From Granulosicoccus sp036478595 (lineage in GTDB: Bacteria > Pseudomonadota > Gammaproteobacteria > Granulosicoccales > Granulosicoccaceae): 64,000 nt of DNA. Shown here piece by piece: positions 25,584 to 34,313 of the stretch. Each line of letters starts with the position of its first letter. Position 1 is the stretch's first letter. Both the position numbers and the translations under genes were made by a program. The stretch lies in assembly GCA_036478595.1 (NCBI GenBank), contig JAZGEF010000069.1:247635-311634 (forward strand), written 5' to 3'. The notes beneath the pieces are model-generated. The model did no database searches, was not told where the DNA came from, and saw only the letters and a program-made list of their open reading frames with translations.

Positions 25584-26633
25584 CTAAACTCGACGCCTAA
25601 TAAATACGCCTGCCATCAGCCAGAGCAGCAGCCAAGCCGCGCCCAAACCGGAACCGGAACCGGAACCGCTTCCAGCAGTGCCACCACGCTCAACGATATC
25701 GGGTTTATTTACGGTACTTATGCGTGTGTACTGCTGTATCCAATCCACATATAAACCGACGTCTGTGTATAGGCCATAAAATTGTGGCAACGCACATCCA
25801 TTTCCGGAACTGACTACGCCAAGCTGCGTAGTAACACCGTCTAGAACGGCAATCAAGGGGCCGCCACTATCACCGTTACAGGAGTCGACACCACCTCGAG
25901 CAAAACCTGCACATATGTGAGAATCGTTAATCGTGTTGTTGTAGGAAATCGGCGCATTGCACACTTGCTTCGAAACAATCGGCACACTGGCGTGCCGAAG
26001 CACATCCGATTGAACAACATTATCAGCACTTATATACTGCTTAGCACCGTAACCTATAATCGTAGAGCTGACTCCGACTAACCCTTCAGCGGATTCATTG
26101 TATAAGCTAATTGGAGCAGTTTGAGCTTGGGGCATAACGTTTGCCAGTTCGACCAACGCGATGTCGTTTTCTAAGCTATCGACATCACTGATATATTCTG
26201 GGTGTATATAGTAGTTGGCCACAACCAGCTCGGCCGGGCTTTGTGTACGCAAATTAGTAGCACCCACTACCGCCTTGAATGATTCAGGTGTGATTCGGAA
26301 ACCAAACAAGTTGAACATACAATGCGCAGCGGTTAGCAGCCATTTTTCACTGATGATGGTAGCGCCACACATCTTGCGATTAATAAGAGGGCCCGACGTG
26401 TTTCGGACCAACGCGACCATGAATGGAAATTGATCTGCTGCGCTGATATTACCACCGATAATACGCGTGGTTTTATCTATAACCGCTACAGTAGAATCAT
26501 CGATTACGTTGTTGCCAAGACTGTCAGTCAAGTCGTCTGCAATAGCTGGATGCATCGTAGCTGCTATGCCGATAAACGATAAAATTGCATATCGAGTGCG
26601 TGTAGCTATGCATTGCTTCATGTCGTGCAACAT
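25584..26633 (-). CDS. secreted trypsin-like serine protease with GlyGly-CTERM-like tail (paralogue)
   Basis: Second S1A protease, 349 residues. A signal peptide ends near AIADD. The activation site is RIIGG (about 57-61), the catalytic His is His104 (LTAAHC), the Asp is in NDIALVEL and the Ser is in GDSGGPL. A GSGSGSG linker leads to AAWLLLWLMAGV and a terminal RRR. Sequence and layout are very close to the protease at 23732-24760, so the pair arose by duplication. A (CACAG)n repeat lies 120-150 bases upstream of its start. Confidence 0.9.
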   Translation of the reverse strand: MLHDMKQCIATRTRYAILSFIGIAATMHPAIADDLTDSLGNNVIDDSTVAVIDKTTRIIGGNISAADQFPFMVALVRNTSGPLINRKMCGATIISEKWLLTAAHCMFNLFGFRITPESFKAVVGATNLRTQSPAELVVANYYIHPEYISDVDSLENDIALVELANVMPQAQTAPISLYNESAEGLVGVSSTIIGYGAKQYISADNVVQSDVLRHASVPIVSKQVCNAPISYNNTINDSHICAGFARGGVDSCNGDSGGPLIAVLDGVTTQLGVVSSGNGCALPQFYGLYTDVGLYVDWIQQYTRISTVNKPDIVERGGTAGSGSGSGSGLGAAWLLLWLMAGVFIRRRV

Positions 26634-26754
26634 AATCGCCTCAAGTGCCGTTTCACCTGTCGCCTCATTCGTCGTTAAAATTCCTAAAAATACACATCAA
26701 TCATCGCAGGCGGGTCATTCCGTAGCTTGCTAGGTGATGTATATCTTTGCCAAC

Positions 26755-26786
26755 CACAGCACAGCACAGCACAGCACAGCACAGCA
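26755..26786. repeat. (CACAG)6 pentanucleotide repeat
   Basis: Six uninterrupted CACAG units plus CA lie between the glutathione transferase stop and the second protease start, roughly 122-153 bases before the protease ATG. Pentanucleotide tracts of this kind vary in copy number by slippage. Here it could change promoter spacing or leader structure of the protease gene but would not alter a reading frame. Confidence 0.9.
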
Positions 26787-26805
26787 AGTATTATTGTTTA
26801 GACAA

Positions 26806-27429
26806 TTACTTACGTGGATGCCCAGGCATTAGATCATAGGGGTGCGCCCAACCCGGTAATGCTTTAATTCTGCCCAACCATTCACCTATGGCTGGAAACG
26901 CTGAAAAGTCGATCGTGGTTTCATCATCAAAGTATAAATAACCACACAATGAGATATCAGCGATAGTGGGTTTTTCGCCTGTGACAAATGCGGATTCGCT
27001 TACGCGTCTTTCAACTACCTTAAGCGCATTGACAGCACGATTTCGCATAAATTCAGTTACTTCGGTTTCGCCAGTTTCGGCAAATTGAGTAAGGAAACGC
27101 AGTGTTGCTACGTAGCTAGTGAGTTTATGATTATCGAAGAACAACCATCGCATAATTTCGCGATGCTCAGGCACACTCTCGCCATCAAATCGTTCGAAGC
27201 TTTCGGCCAGGTAATCCAAGATTACGCCACTTTGACTCAATACGAGTTCGCCGGCTTCCAAAACAGGTACTTCACCGAATTCATTGAGTTTTAAATATTC
27301 AGCTTCGCGGTGAGCGCCATTGAAAAAATCGACAAACACGGGTTCCCAATCTGCACCGCACAGATTAAGCATTAAAGCAGTTTTGTAGGCGTTACCGGAC
27401 TGCGCGAAACAATGTAGTTTAAATTTCAT
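26806..27429 (-). CDS. glutathione S-transferase family protein
   Basis: A 207-residue cytosolic GST. The thioredoxin-fold N-terminal domain contains the glutathione site (FGEVPVLEAGE, then LSQSGVILDYLAE), and an all-helical C-terminal domain follows (GEKPTIADISLCGYL). The N-terminal SGNAYKTAL segment carries the likely activating Ser. Substrate is unknown. It stands alone on the minus strand between the protease block and the DUF1501 gene. Confidence 0.9.
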   Translation of the reverse strand: MKFKLHCFAQSGNAYKTALMLNLCGADWEPVFVDFFNGAHREAEYLKLNEFGEVPVLEAGELVLSQSGVILDYLAESFERFDGESVPEHREIMRWLFFDNHKLTSYVATLRFLTQFAETGETEVTEFMRNRAVNALKVVERRVSESAFVTGEKPTIADISLCGYLYFDDETTIDFSAFPAIGEWLGRIKALPGWAHPYDLMPGHPRK

Positions 27430-27528
27430 AACCCCATTGTACCCCGTGACAGCTCAAACCGCCCTACCGGAACCCCCCCGGTGGCTCAAAAGCGCATAGC
27501 CACTGGGATTTTAGAAAATTCGGGCTAA

Positions 27529-28935
27529 TTAGCTACGAAACAAGCCGTAGCTATTTTGCCAATCGCTGGAGAAGTTCTGCAGATCCGGAAACACATTGGC
27601 CATATCTCCTGGCAATAATCCCATCCACGAACCCAGTGCTGCACCGTATTCATTAATCGACATACGTGGAATTAACCGTCCGCTCTCACCGATGTCTTCG
27701 CTACCACCGATCGAGAAATCAGGCCAGTCACCAATCATTTGCCCGCCATTCACTGCGCCGCCCATCACCATGTAGTGACCACTCCAACCATGGTCCGACC
27801 CATTGCCATTCACAGTCAGTGTGCGCCCAAAGTCAGAGGCAGTAAATGACGTCACGCTATCTTCAATTGCAAGCTCAGCTAACGTTTGCTGAAAACCTGT
27901 TAACGCGGAATCTAGCTCTTGTGTTAGCTCAATCAAACGTGGCGTTTGATAGTCATGTGTATCCCAACCACCCATACCCACAAAAAACACTTGCCGTTTC
28001 ATGCCCAAGGCTTCGCGCCCAGCGATCATGCGAGCCACCATTCGCAGTTGCGTCGAAACACGGCTCGCCGTATTAAACGGCGTTGTAAATGTAGGTGAGT
28101 TTCTCAATACTTCGCTGATCAGCTGAGAACTGTCTCTAGCGCGCAAGAAAGAACTAGAAACAAACTGTTTGATGAGATGATCATCTTGAGCAGCCATGAT
28201 TCGAGAGATGCTTTCTGCCCGAGCGTCGTTTTGACTTTGCCCTCGACTGTTGTCCATGTAATCCAGCAACCTAGGGCCCGACTGCGGATTTATCGATATA
28301 GGTGTGCCTATATTGCCTGGCAGAAAATAGTTACTGCCATTGACTGAAAACGTAGCGGGCAGTGCACTAGCGCCATTAGCTTCCATTAGTAAGTCGGCCA
28401 TACGACCACCCCAACCCGCTCCCACAAGGGAGCTTGGCTGGCTAGACAATCCTTTTTGCCATTGCTCTTGTTGGTGGTTGTGTGCAAACAAATCAGATGG
28501 CACAGCAACACTTTCGGCTTGAAAATTAGATCGAGTAACCGGTACGATCATATTGCCAACATTCGCCACTAGCGACAATTGGCCATCATCATATAAGTCA
28601 CGCAGGCCCGGCATATTGGGATTAAACCCAATTGCCGAATCACTGGTGGGTAGCAGAGAATCGCGCGGCAAGCTCAAGCCACCCCGCGCTTGTGCATATT
28701 CTTGATGCCCACCAACGTCATACGGGATGAACATATTGTACGAATCACTGCCACCATATAAAAATATGCATACCAGTGCTTTGTAATCATTAAGGCCAGC
28801 GTAGTCACCAGAGGCGGCTAACGCCGAGCTCATCATATTAAGCTTGCCACCCATTGCGCCCATGCCACTACCCAGTAGCGAGGCCTTTGCTGCTTGCTTC
28901 AGAAACCGACGCCTGTTTTTCTTTATGTTTGCCAT
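27529..28935 (-). CDS. DUF1501 domain protein with Tat-type signal
   Basis: A 468-residue secreted protein. The N-terminus has a twin-arginine signal (RRRFLKQAAKASLLG). The body matches the DUF1501 sulfatase-like or alkaline phosphatase-like superfamily layout: FLYGGSDSYNMFIPYD near the start, GMGGWDTHDYQ in the middle and SDFGRTLTVNGNGSDHGWSGH toward the end. Biochemical function is not established. It is 7 bases downstream of the DUF1800 gene, and such pairs commonly occur together. Confidence 0.87.
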   Translation of the reverse strand: MANIKKNRRRFLKQAAKASLLGSGMGAMGGKLNMMSSALAASGDYAGLNDYKALVCIFLYGGSDSYNMFIPYDVGGHQEYAQARGGLSLPRDSLLPTSDSAIGFNPNMPGLRDLYDDGQLSLVANVGNMIVPVTRSNFQAESVAVPSDLFAHNHQQEQWQKGLSSQPSSLVGAGWGGRMADLLMEANGASALPATFSVNGSNYFLPGNIGTPISINPQSGPRLLDYMDNSRGQSQNDARAESISRIMAAQDDHLIKQFVSSSFLRARDSSQLISEVLRNSPTFTTPFNTASRVSTQLRMVARMIAGREALGMKRQVFFVGMGGWDTHDYQTPRLIELTQELDSALTGFQQTLAELAIEDSVTSFTASDFGRTLTVNGNGSDHGWSGHYMVMGGAVNGGQMIGDWPDFSIGGSEDIGESGRLIPRMSINEYGAALGSWMGLLPGDMANVFPDLQNFSSDWQNSYGLFRS

Positions 28936-28942
28936 ATCAGCC

Positions 28943-30703
28943 TCACATTTGAACCAAGTAATCAGGCGACGCCACGATTAATGAAATAACGTCGCGTACC
29001 GCTCTTGATCGATCTTCGTCGGTATCACCGAACAACGCCATGTGATCAATCAACGCTGCTCGCATTGGATCGCCCATGCTCCCAGACATTAACAGTACAT
29101 TTAATTCGTCTAACAGCTCTTCAGGTTTATCTACCAAGGCCAACTCACGTGACAAATCAATATGAGACCATCGCCGCTGCACGGTATCGGGGTTTTGCAA
29201 ATAGAAGCGTTGTATTTGGGCATTCACACGTGAGGTGGTTGCCAGTATGTTGTTGTCGGTATATATTTCTGCTTCTGGTACAAGCACGTTGGCTCGATAC
29301 GTGGGCCCCTGTGGTGTAAAGTCGGGACGATAAAAATTAAATACGGATGTGGCCAAAAGAGGCCCCTGCCCAATGACTGAATCAATTCCCACTAGCGCAG
29401 GTGAGCCTGTGTTAAATGCACCGTTTATTGCATCCGTACCTGGCTGAACATTAAATGCCCGCCATAGATGAGTCAGGCGCATAATGGGTTCGCGCAACTT
29501 ACCAAAATTGGGTTGGCTTGTTGAACCACTAAACGCTTCCTCGTCAAACAATATCGCGCGCAAAACCGCCGTGAGATCACCTCTCACACCCTCGCCATTG
29601 TTGTTAAAGGCTGTAGCGACCCGCCCAACATAAGCAGGTGATGGGTTGCTGGTTACCAGCTTTTGAATTAACTGCTTACCGATAAACGGGCCAACGTTTG
29701 GATGATTAGCTAAGCTATCCAACGCCACCTTTAGGTCTTCTTCTGCGGTCACTCCCGCAGGCGTTTGCTGACCATCAATTAATGTCTTAGAATCAACGTC
29801 GTGATACTCCTCAACAGGGGCCATGTTGGAGATCAAATCGCCACCGGTATTCAGAGTTTGATTCCAAGCACGCGGATTAAAGTAGTTCCAACCAGTAAAT
29901 ACACGCGCGTAGTTTTCGACATCCGTTTGTGTATAGGCGGGTATCGGTTTGCCATTTAAAGTTTTCACGGTTCCGTCGTTTTCAAGCTCATGCAGGCCGA
30001 TGGAAAACAGTTGCATGACTTCACGCGCAAAATTTTCGTCAGCGCGTGTATTGGTTTCAGGATCGCCTCTAGCATTTTGCAACATACTTAAATACAGGCC
30101 CATGACTGGGCTAAGGGTGACTTCTTCTAGTAGATCGCGATAATTACCGAAGGAGTTTTCAAGCAACTTATCGTAGTAACGGGTAACACCATATTGCGAG
30201 TTACTTAAAGAATAACCAATGTCAGAAATCACCATGATTTCACTTAGTGCAAAAGCCATACGCTGTCGAAGTTGATCTTTACCCAATGTGGCCTGGACCC
30301 ACCAATAATCATGTCGGGGGGAACGCAGACTGCCGTTGGAATATTGACGCACGTAATCAAGATGAGCTGGCCCTTTGAGGGTGAATTGCTTTTCAACCCA
30401 AAGCGCTATGCCATCCTGCATAACGGCATCAATGGCCGCATGAGTGGTACCGAATGTAGCGCGAGAGAGTAACTGCGCTGCATTTTCAGGAGTAGTGGCT
30501 GGGATGTTGTACTCAATAATGCCGGGGTTGATTTCACCCGTGACGGTGGGCCCAGCATTGATGTCGGGATTGCTGCTATTTGATCCCCCACCCGAGCACG
30601 CAGCTGTTGTTGCCAGAAGGGTTGTTATAACAGTGCAGATTAGTGATCTAGCCCAGGTCTTTTTTGACAACTGGGATGATGGTATTAAATAGCTGGCTAC
30701 CAA
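28943..30703 (-). CDS. DUF1800 domain lipoprotein
   Basis: A 586-residue protein with a signal peptide and candidate lipobox before Cys (TTAACSGGGS), followed by a Gly/Ser spacer. The DUF1800 domain contains LLSRATFGTTHAAID near the start, then RADENFAREVMQLFSIG and VARVFTGWNYF-type motifs (here YARVFTGWNYF). The function of the family is unknown. It is the first gene of the DUF1800-DUF1501 pair and is probably exported to the outer membrane or surface. Confidence 0.87.
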   Translation of the reverse strand: MVASYLIPSSQLSKKTWARSLICTVITTLLATTAACSGGGSNSSNPDINAGPTVTGEINPGIIEYNIPATTPENAAQLLSRATFGTTHAAIDAVMQDGIALWVEKQFTLKGPAHLDYVRQYSNGSLRSPRHDYWWVQATLGKDQLRQRMAFALSEIMVISDIGYSLSNSQYGVTRYYDKLLENSFGNYRDLLEEVTLSPVMGLYLSMLQNARGDPETNTRADENFAREVMQLFSIGLHELENDGTVKTLNGKPIPAYTQTDVENYARVFTGWNYFNPRAWNQTLNTGGDLISNMAPVEEYHDVDSKTLIDGQQTPAGVTAEEDLKVALDSLANHPNVGPFIGKQLIQKLVTSNPSPAYVGRVATAFNNNGEGVRGDLTAVLRAILFDEEAFSGSTSQPNFGKLREPIMRLTHLWRAFNVQPGTDAINGAFNTGSPALVGIDSVIGQGPLLATSVFNFYRPDFTPQGPTYRANVLVPEAEIYTDNNILATTSRVNAQIQRFYLQNPDTVQRRWSHIDLSRELALVDKPEELLDELNVLLMSGSMGDPMRAALIDHMALFGDTDEDRSRAVRDVISLIVASPDYLVQM

Positions 30704-31019
30704 GGTTACGCTCCTGTATTCACTGGGTGTGAATGACTTTAGTCAAAGCACTAGAAAATCACAATGGGAGTTATATCCCATCATCTATGAAGCAGCGATA
30801 AATATCCCAAAAGGTACGTTTCACCGCCCTATCTCTTCTTTGTTTGGCGCGACTCCCTGCTTACGTTCCTGAATTCAGTGGCTTATAGAGCTTGAATACA
30901 GGCTGGACCAATCACGCAAAGTGATTAAATCACCAGCGGTAATAAATAGCGTCGAATTAACCACGTTATCTTAATTAGCGGCTACCGTTGAATGCAATTA
31001 CAGTACTGATCTGCAACAA
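30704..31019. other. 316-base intergenic region before the DUF1800 gene
   Basis: No gene is supported. Two small perfect inverted repeats are visible: AATCAC-GCAAA-GTGATT at 30910-30926 and ATGGGA-GTTATA-TCCCAT at 30764-30781. The first could end the upstream channel gene. The second lies about 60 bases before the DUF1800 start and could be an operator. Both are short and could be chance. Confidence 0.5.
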
Positions 31020-31646
31020 TCATTCAATATCTCGCCCCTTGCGCGGTTTGTAACGTGGCGTTGTCCAAGCAAACAGTAATGCCGCTGCTCTTAAACTGAA
31101 CGCAAGAACAACGGCAATGCTAGCTGCCATGTTTTCTGGCAATTGCATCGATATCAACACAGTAAAACCGGTGGCCCCCAATAAGGCCGCGGTAATATAG
31201 ATTTCATCGCTCAACAGCACGGACTTTTCGCCAGAAATGACATCACGAAAAATGCCACCAAAAGTAGCGGTGGCAATGCCCATGACAATCGCGGCATGAG
31301 GGGATACACCAAATTCTAAACCGATGATAGTGCCCATTACGCAATAGGCAGCCATGCCTACCGCATCTAACCACAACAACAGGCGATAGCGATACTCGAC
31401 CAAATGAGCGGTGAAGAATACCAGCACAGCGATCAACACACATATACCAATATAGGCAGGTTGCTTGATCCAAAATACAGGAAATTTACCCAGCAACACA
31501 TCGCGCAAGGTGCCGCCACCCACACCGGTAATCGCTGCCAGAAAGATAAAACCTACAATGTCTAACCGTTTTCGGGAAGCCGCTAACGCGCCGGTAGCGG
31601 CGAAAACGGCGACACCGGCATAATCCAGAAAATGTAAATAGCTCAT
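31020..31646 (-). CDS. TRIC-type / UPF0126 trimeric cation channel family protein
   Basis: A 208-residue membrane protein with seven predicted transmembrane segments. It has two related halves, each with a Gly-rich motif: AITGVGGGTLRDVLLG and IATATFGGIFRDVISGE. The GGG/GGx-x-RD pairs are the hallmark of the prokaryotic TRIC family (YadS/YicG type), which form cation-conducting trimers. The physiological role in bacteria is uncertain. It is 29 bases downstream of the histidine phosphatase gene on the same strand. Confidence 0.9.
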   Translation of the reverse strand: MSYLHFLDYAGVAVFAATGALAASRKRLDIVGFIFLAAITGVGGGTLRDVLLGKFPVFWIKQPAYIGICVLIAVLVFFTAHLVEYRYRLLLWLDAVGMAAYCVMGTIIGLEFGVSPHAAIVMGIATATFGGIFRDVISGEKSVLLSDEIYITAALLGATGFTVLISMQLPENMAASIAVVLAFSLRAAALLFAWTTPRYKPRKGRDIE

Positions 31647-31675
31647 GTATTCACATCAAGCATGTGTGACGCAAC

Positions 31676-32302
31676 TTACAAAGCCCATTTGACATCTGCA
31701 ATGTCAACGTCTGCCACCGACAACCAGTCAGCACCGGTGTTCGAATCAAATTGCAATATCGAACGGCAGCAGTTTTCTAAGTGCGGTTCATCCCACAATA
31801 CCGACATAGGCTGTTGAGCGTACTTCAAAATGATGGTTTTTATTAGCACACCGTGGCTTACCACCAGTACGTCGCCTTCAGGTGCTTGAGCGCGGATGTG
31901 ATCAATGGCGTTAATACCACGCTCCATGACTTGTTGCGCCGTCTCCGCGCTGGGCATGTTAAATAGATGCGGGCGTAGCGAAAACTGCGCATGCTGTTCC
32001 GGCCATGTCTTGTGTATATCCTCCCACATAAGTGTCTCCCATTCGCCCAAGCCCATCTCTTTTAAATCATCAACAAATTGCAAGTCGGCTGAGCGATCTC
32101 GGCAGAGAATCTCTGCAGTTTGCCTGGTTCGAAGCAAAGGGCTAACAAACACGGCTTTAAAATCGATATCGCTGAGCGCATCGCGCACCTGCGCCGCTTG
32201 CTGCCGCCCTTTGTCGTTCAACTGGGAATCTTGCTGCCCTTGAACCCGGCGGATAGCGTTCCACTCGGTCTGGCCATGACGTACTATATGAAGTCTTAAC
32301 AT
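31676..32302 (-). CDS. histidine phosphatase family protein
   Basis: A 208-residue member of the phosphoglycerate mutase-like branch. The catalytic LHIVRHGQTEWN lies at the N-terminus, and VVSHGVLIKT supplies the second active-site His. The RQTAEIL segment is also characteristic. The substrate cannot be told from sequence: cobalamin-, sugar phosphate- and general phosphatases share this pattern. Divergent from the YaiI-family gene, followed by the TRIC-type gene. Confidence 0.88.
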   Translation of the reverse strand: MLRLHIVRHGQTEWNAIRRVQGQQDSQLNDKGRQQAAQVRDALSDIDFKAVFVSPLLRTRQTAEILCRDRSADLQFVDDLKEMGLGEWETLMWEDIHKTWPEQHAQFSLRPHLFNMPSAETAQQVMERGINAIDHIRAQAPEGDVLVVSHGVLIKTIILKYAQQPMSVLWDEPHLENCCRSILQFDSNTGADWLSVADVDIADVKWAL

Positions 32303-32319
32303 GATAATGAGGTTTATTG

Positions 32320-32790
32320 ATGACGATATGGGTTGATGCTGATGCCTGCCCTGGCGCGATCAGGGAAATCCTGTTTAAAGCGTCGCAACGTACAAAGATA
32401 CCACTAACGTTGGTGGCTAATCACACCCAACAAACACCACGGGTACCTTGGATCAGCTTTGTACAGGTGGCGTCCGGGTTTGACGTTGCCGACGATGAAA
32501 TTGTTAAGCGCGTACAGCCTGGCGATTTAGTTATTACAGGTGACGTACCGTTGGCTGCCGAGGTGGTTGAAAAAAAGGCACTTGCACTAAACCCGCGTGG
32601 AGAATTGTACAGCGAGGAAAACATAAAACAACGGCTAAACATGCGCGATTTTATGGATACGATGCGCTCTAGCGGTATCCAAAGTGGTGGGCCCGCCGCA
32701 ATGGGGCCGCGTGAGCGCCAAGCGTTTGCCAATCAGTTGGATAAATACTTAGCTAAGGCTAAGCCACCAGAACCGGACCCGCAGGACTGA
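32320..32790 (+). CDS. YaiI/YqxD family (DUF188) protein
   Basis: A 156-residue protein of the UPF0178/YaiI family. The N-terminal IWVDADACPGAIREI carries the conserved acidic residues of a PIN-like nuclease fold. MRDFMDTMRSSGIQSGGPA near the C-terminus is also characteristic. Function is unproven. The ATG at 32320 follows a GAGG site and is preferred over the overlapping TTG at 32317. Confidence 0.9.
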   Translation: MTIWVDADACPGAIREILFKASQRTKIPLTLVANHTQQTPRVPWISFVQVASGFDVADDEIVKRVQPGDLVITGDVPLAAEVVEKKALALNPRGELYSEENIKQRLNMRDFMDTMRSSGIQSGGPAAMGPRERQAFANQLDKYLAKAKPPEPDPQD

Positions 32791-33081
32791 CTAGACCGTA
32801 CCACCCAACGAAGCTTCTAGCTGTGGCAACTCTTGTCCGCCCGCCATTAATTTCTGAAGTGCTTCAGGAGTGACTTCCCCTCGAGAGGCCGTGCCCAGGG
32901 TTTTACCTCTATTTAGCACGGTAAAGCGGTCGCCGACGGCCAAGGCATGACGCACATTGTGAGTAATAAACACCACGGCAATGCCCTGCTTTCTAACTCT
33001 ATCAACCGTCGCCAATACATTGGATGTCTGCCGCACTCCAAGCGCCGATGTAGGCTCACCCAGTATGATTAATGAATTCAA
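32791..33081 (-). pseudogene. 3' remnant of a sugar ABC-transporter ATPase gene
   Basis: Only the C-terminal third of an ABC ATPase of the ribose/fructose/inositol (FrcA/RbsA-like) type remains. It begins right at Walker B (LIILGEPTSALG) and runs through FITHNVRHAL to the end (LPQLEASLGGTV). Walker A and the signature motif are missing. The Walker B Asp is Gly (GGT for GAT), consistent with decay. The upstream frame stays open to 33210 but that part resembles a promoter leader. AGGAG at 33091-33095 followed by an in-frame TTG at 33081 could still give a 97-residue product. A deletion that removed binding-protein and permease genes is the likely cause. Confidence 0.8.
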
Positions 33082-33204
33082 TAGAACTCTCCTCATAAGT
33101 GCATAAATATCCATGAGTAGGTGAACGTTAACGCGCCCCAAAACATGGTCATTGGGAACTTCCAGATAACCTAATATCTTCAACGAATCATATACGCAAC
33201 CACA

Positions 33205-33220
33205 TTGCAACCGGTTGCAA
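33205..33220. promoter_or_regulatory. LacI-type operator, regulator side
   Basis: TTGCAACCGGTTGCAA is a perfect 16-base palindrome with the central CG typical of LacI-family operators. It lies 58 bases before the LacI-type regulator gene and upstream of the truncated ABC gene on the other strand. The same core recurs at 36452. Autoregulation plus control of the former transporter operon is inferred. Confidence 0.8.
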
Positions 33221-33277
33221 TTACCATTTCCACTTTGCTTACTGCTGAGCTAAAGTGGAACCTTCAATAGTTTGAGC

Positions 33278-34306
33278 ATGGCAACTGTGAGTAAGGTCGT
33301 AACGCTAAAGGAAGTTGCCAAACTGGCGGGTGTATCGCGCTCAGCGGTATCACGATCCTTTACGGATGGCGCTTCGGTGTCTGCCAAAACTCGAGAAAAA
33401 GTACACGCAGTCGCCCAAGAGCTTGGCTACCAACCCAACGCACTCGCATCAAGCTTAACCACCGGCCGAACCAAGTTAATTGGCTTGGTTTCAAACAACT
33501 TCCATAATCCCGTTTTTCTTGAAGTGTTCGATTTATTTACACGTTCCTTGCAAGACAGAGGTTTGCGCCCGTTGTTGGTCAATTTGTCGGACGAGACCGA
33601 CCCCGACAGCACGCTACAAATGCTACAACAATATTCCGTTGACGGAGTCATCATCGCATCCTCTACACTGCCGCCAAGCTTCGCCCAAGCATTTCATGAC
33701 GCCGGTATGCCCGTGGTGCATTCGTTCGCGCGTGCTAACCAATCACCCGATGTCTGCATTGCCGGCGTAGACAATATCCAGTGTGGCCGTATTGCTGCAC
33801 ACACGCTCATGCAACGAGGTTACACCGATGTCGCATTTCTTGGTGGGCCTGCTTCAGCTACGTCCACTCAGGATCGATTGTCTGGGTTTCTGGAAACACT
33901 TTCGACTCACACTCAGGTAAAGGTGGGGCATAGCTTCGCAGCCGCTTATGCCTTTGAGGCAGGAAGAGATGCAATGCAGACACAACTTAGCGGAACACCT
34001 GCACAGGCTTATTTTTGTGGAGACGATGTGCTATCAATCGGTGCGTTATCAGCTATTCAATCAGCAGGCTTAACTGTGCCGGACGACATAGGCCTGATTG
34101 GTTTTAATGATATGGAAATGGCAGGCTGGCAGAATATCAATTTAACGACAATCCGCCAGCCCGTCAAAGATATTATTGCGTCCTCTGTGGACTTGATAAC
34201 ATCACTCTTAAACGAACCGGCGCGGGCTGTAGAAGCCCGCTTGTTTGCCTGCCACATAATTGAGCGAGGCACACTTAAGCCTATTATTGTGGTACCAGAG
34301 CAGTAA
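33278..34306 (+). CDS. LacI family transcriptional regulator of the inositol-type cluster
   Basis: A 342-residue regulator. The N-terminal helix-turn-helix (TLKEVAKLAGVSRSAVSRSF) and hinge helix (QPNALASSLTTGRT) are followed by a periplasmic-binding-protein-like sugar domain. The ATG at 33278 is preferred over a TTG six bases upstream. It is divergent from the ABC remnant and followed convergently by the Gfo/Idh gene. Two matching palindromes, one at its own promoter and one at the iol promoter, make it the probable local repressor. The effector is likely an inositol intermediate, which is inference. Confidence 0.92.
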   Translation: MATVSKVVTLKEVAKLAGVSRSAVSRSFTDGASVSAKTREKVHAVAQELGYQPNALASSLTTGRTKLIGLVSNNFHNPVFLEVFDLFTRSLQDRGLRPLLVNLSDETDPDSTLQMLQQYSVDGVIIASSTLPPSFAQAFHDAGMPVVHSFARANQSPDVCIAGVDNIQCGRIAAHTLMQRGYTDVAFLGGPASATSTQDRLSGFLETLSTHTQVKVGHSFAAAYAFEAGRDAMQTQLSGTPAQAYFCGDDVLSIGALSAIQSAGLTVPDDIGLIGFNDMEMAGWQNINLTTIRQPVKDIIASSVDLITSLLNEPARAVEARLFACHIIERGTLKPIIVVPEQ

Positions 34307-34313
34307 GCCGCCG

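Noticed and set aside
30704..31019. Small RNA gene in the intergenic region
   Set aside because: Only two short inverted repeats are present, without a clear promoter-terminator pair.
32791..33210. Intact 139-residue ABC protein
   Set aside because: Walker A and the signature motif are absent, Walker B lacks its Asp, and the first ~44 codons look like a promoter leader, not protein-coding sequence.
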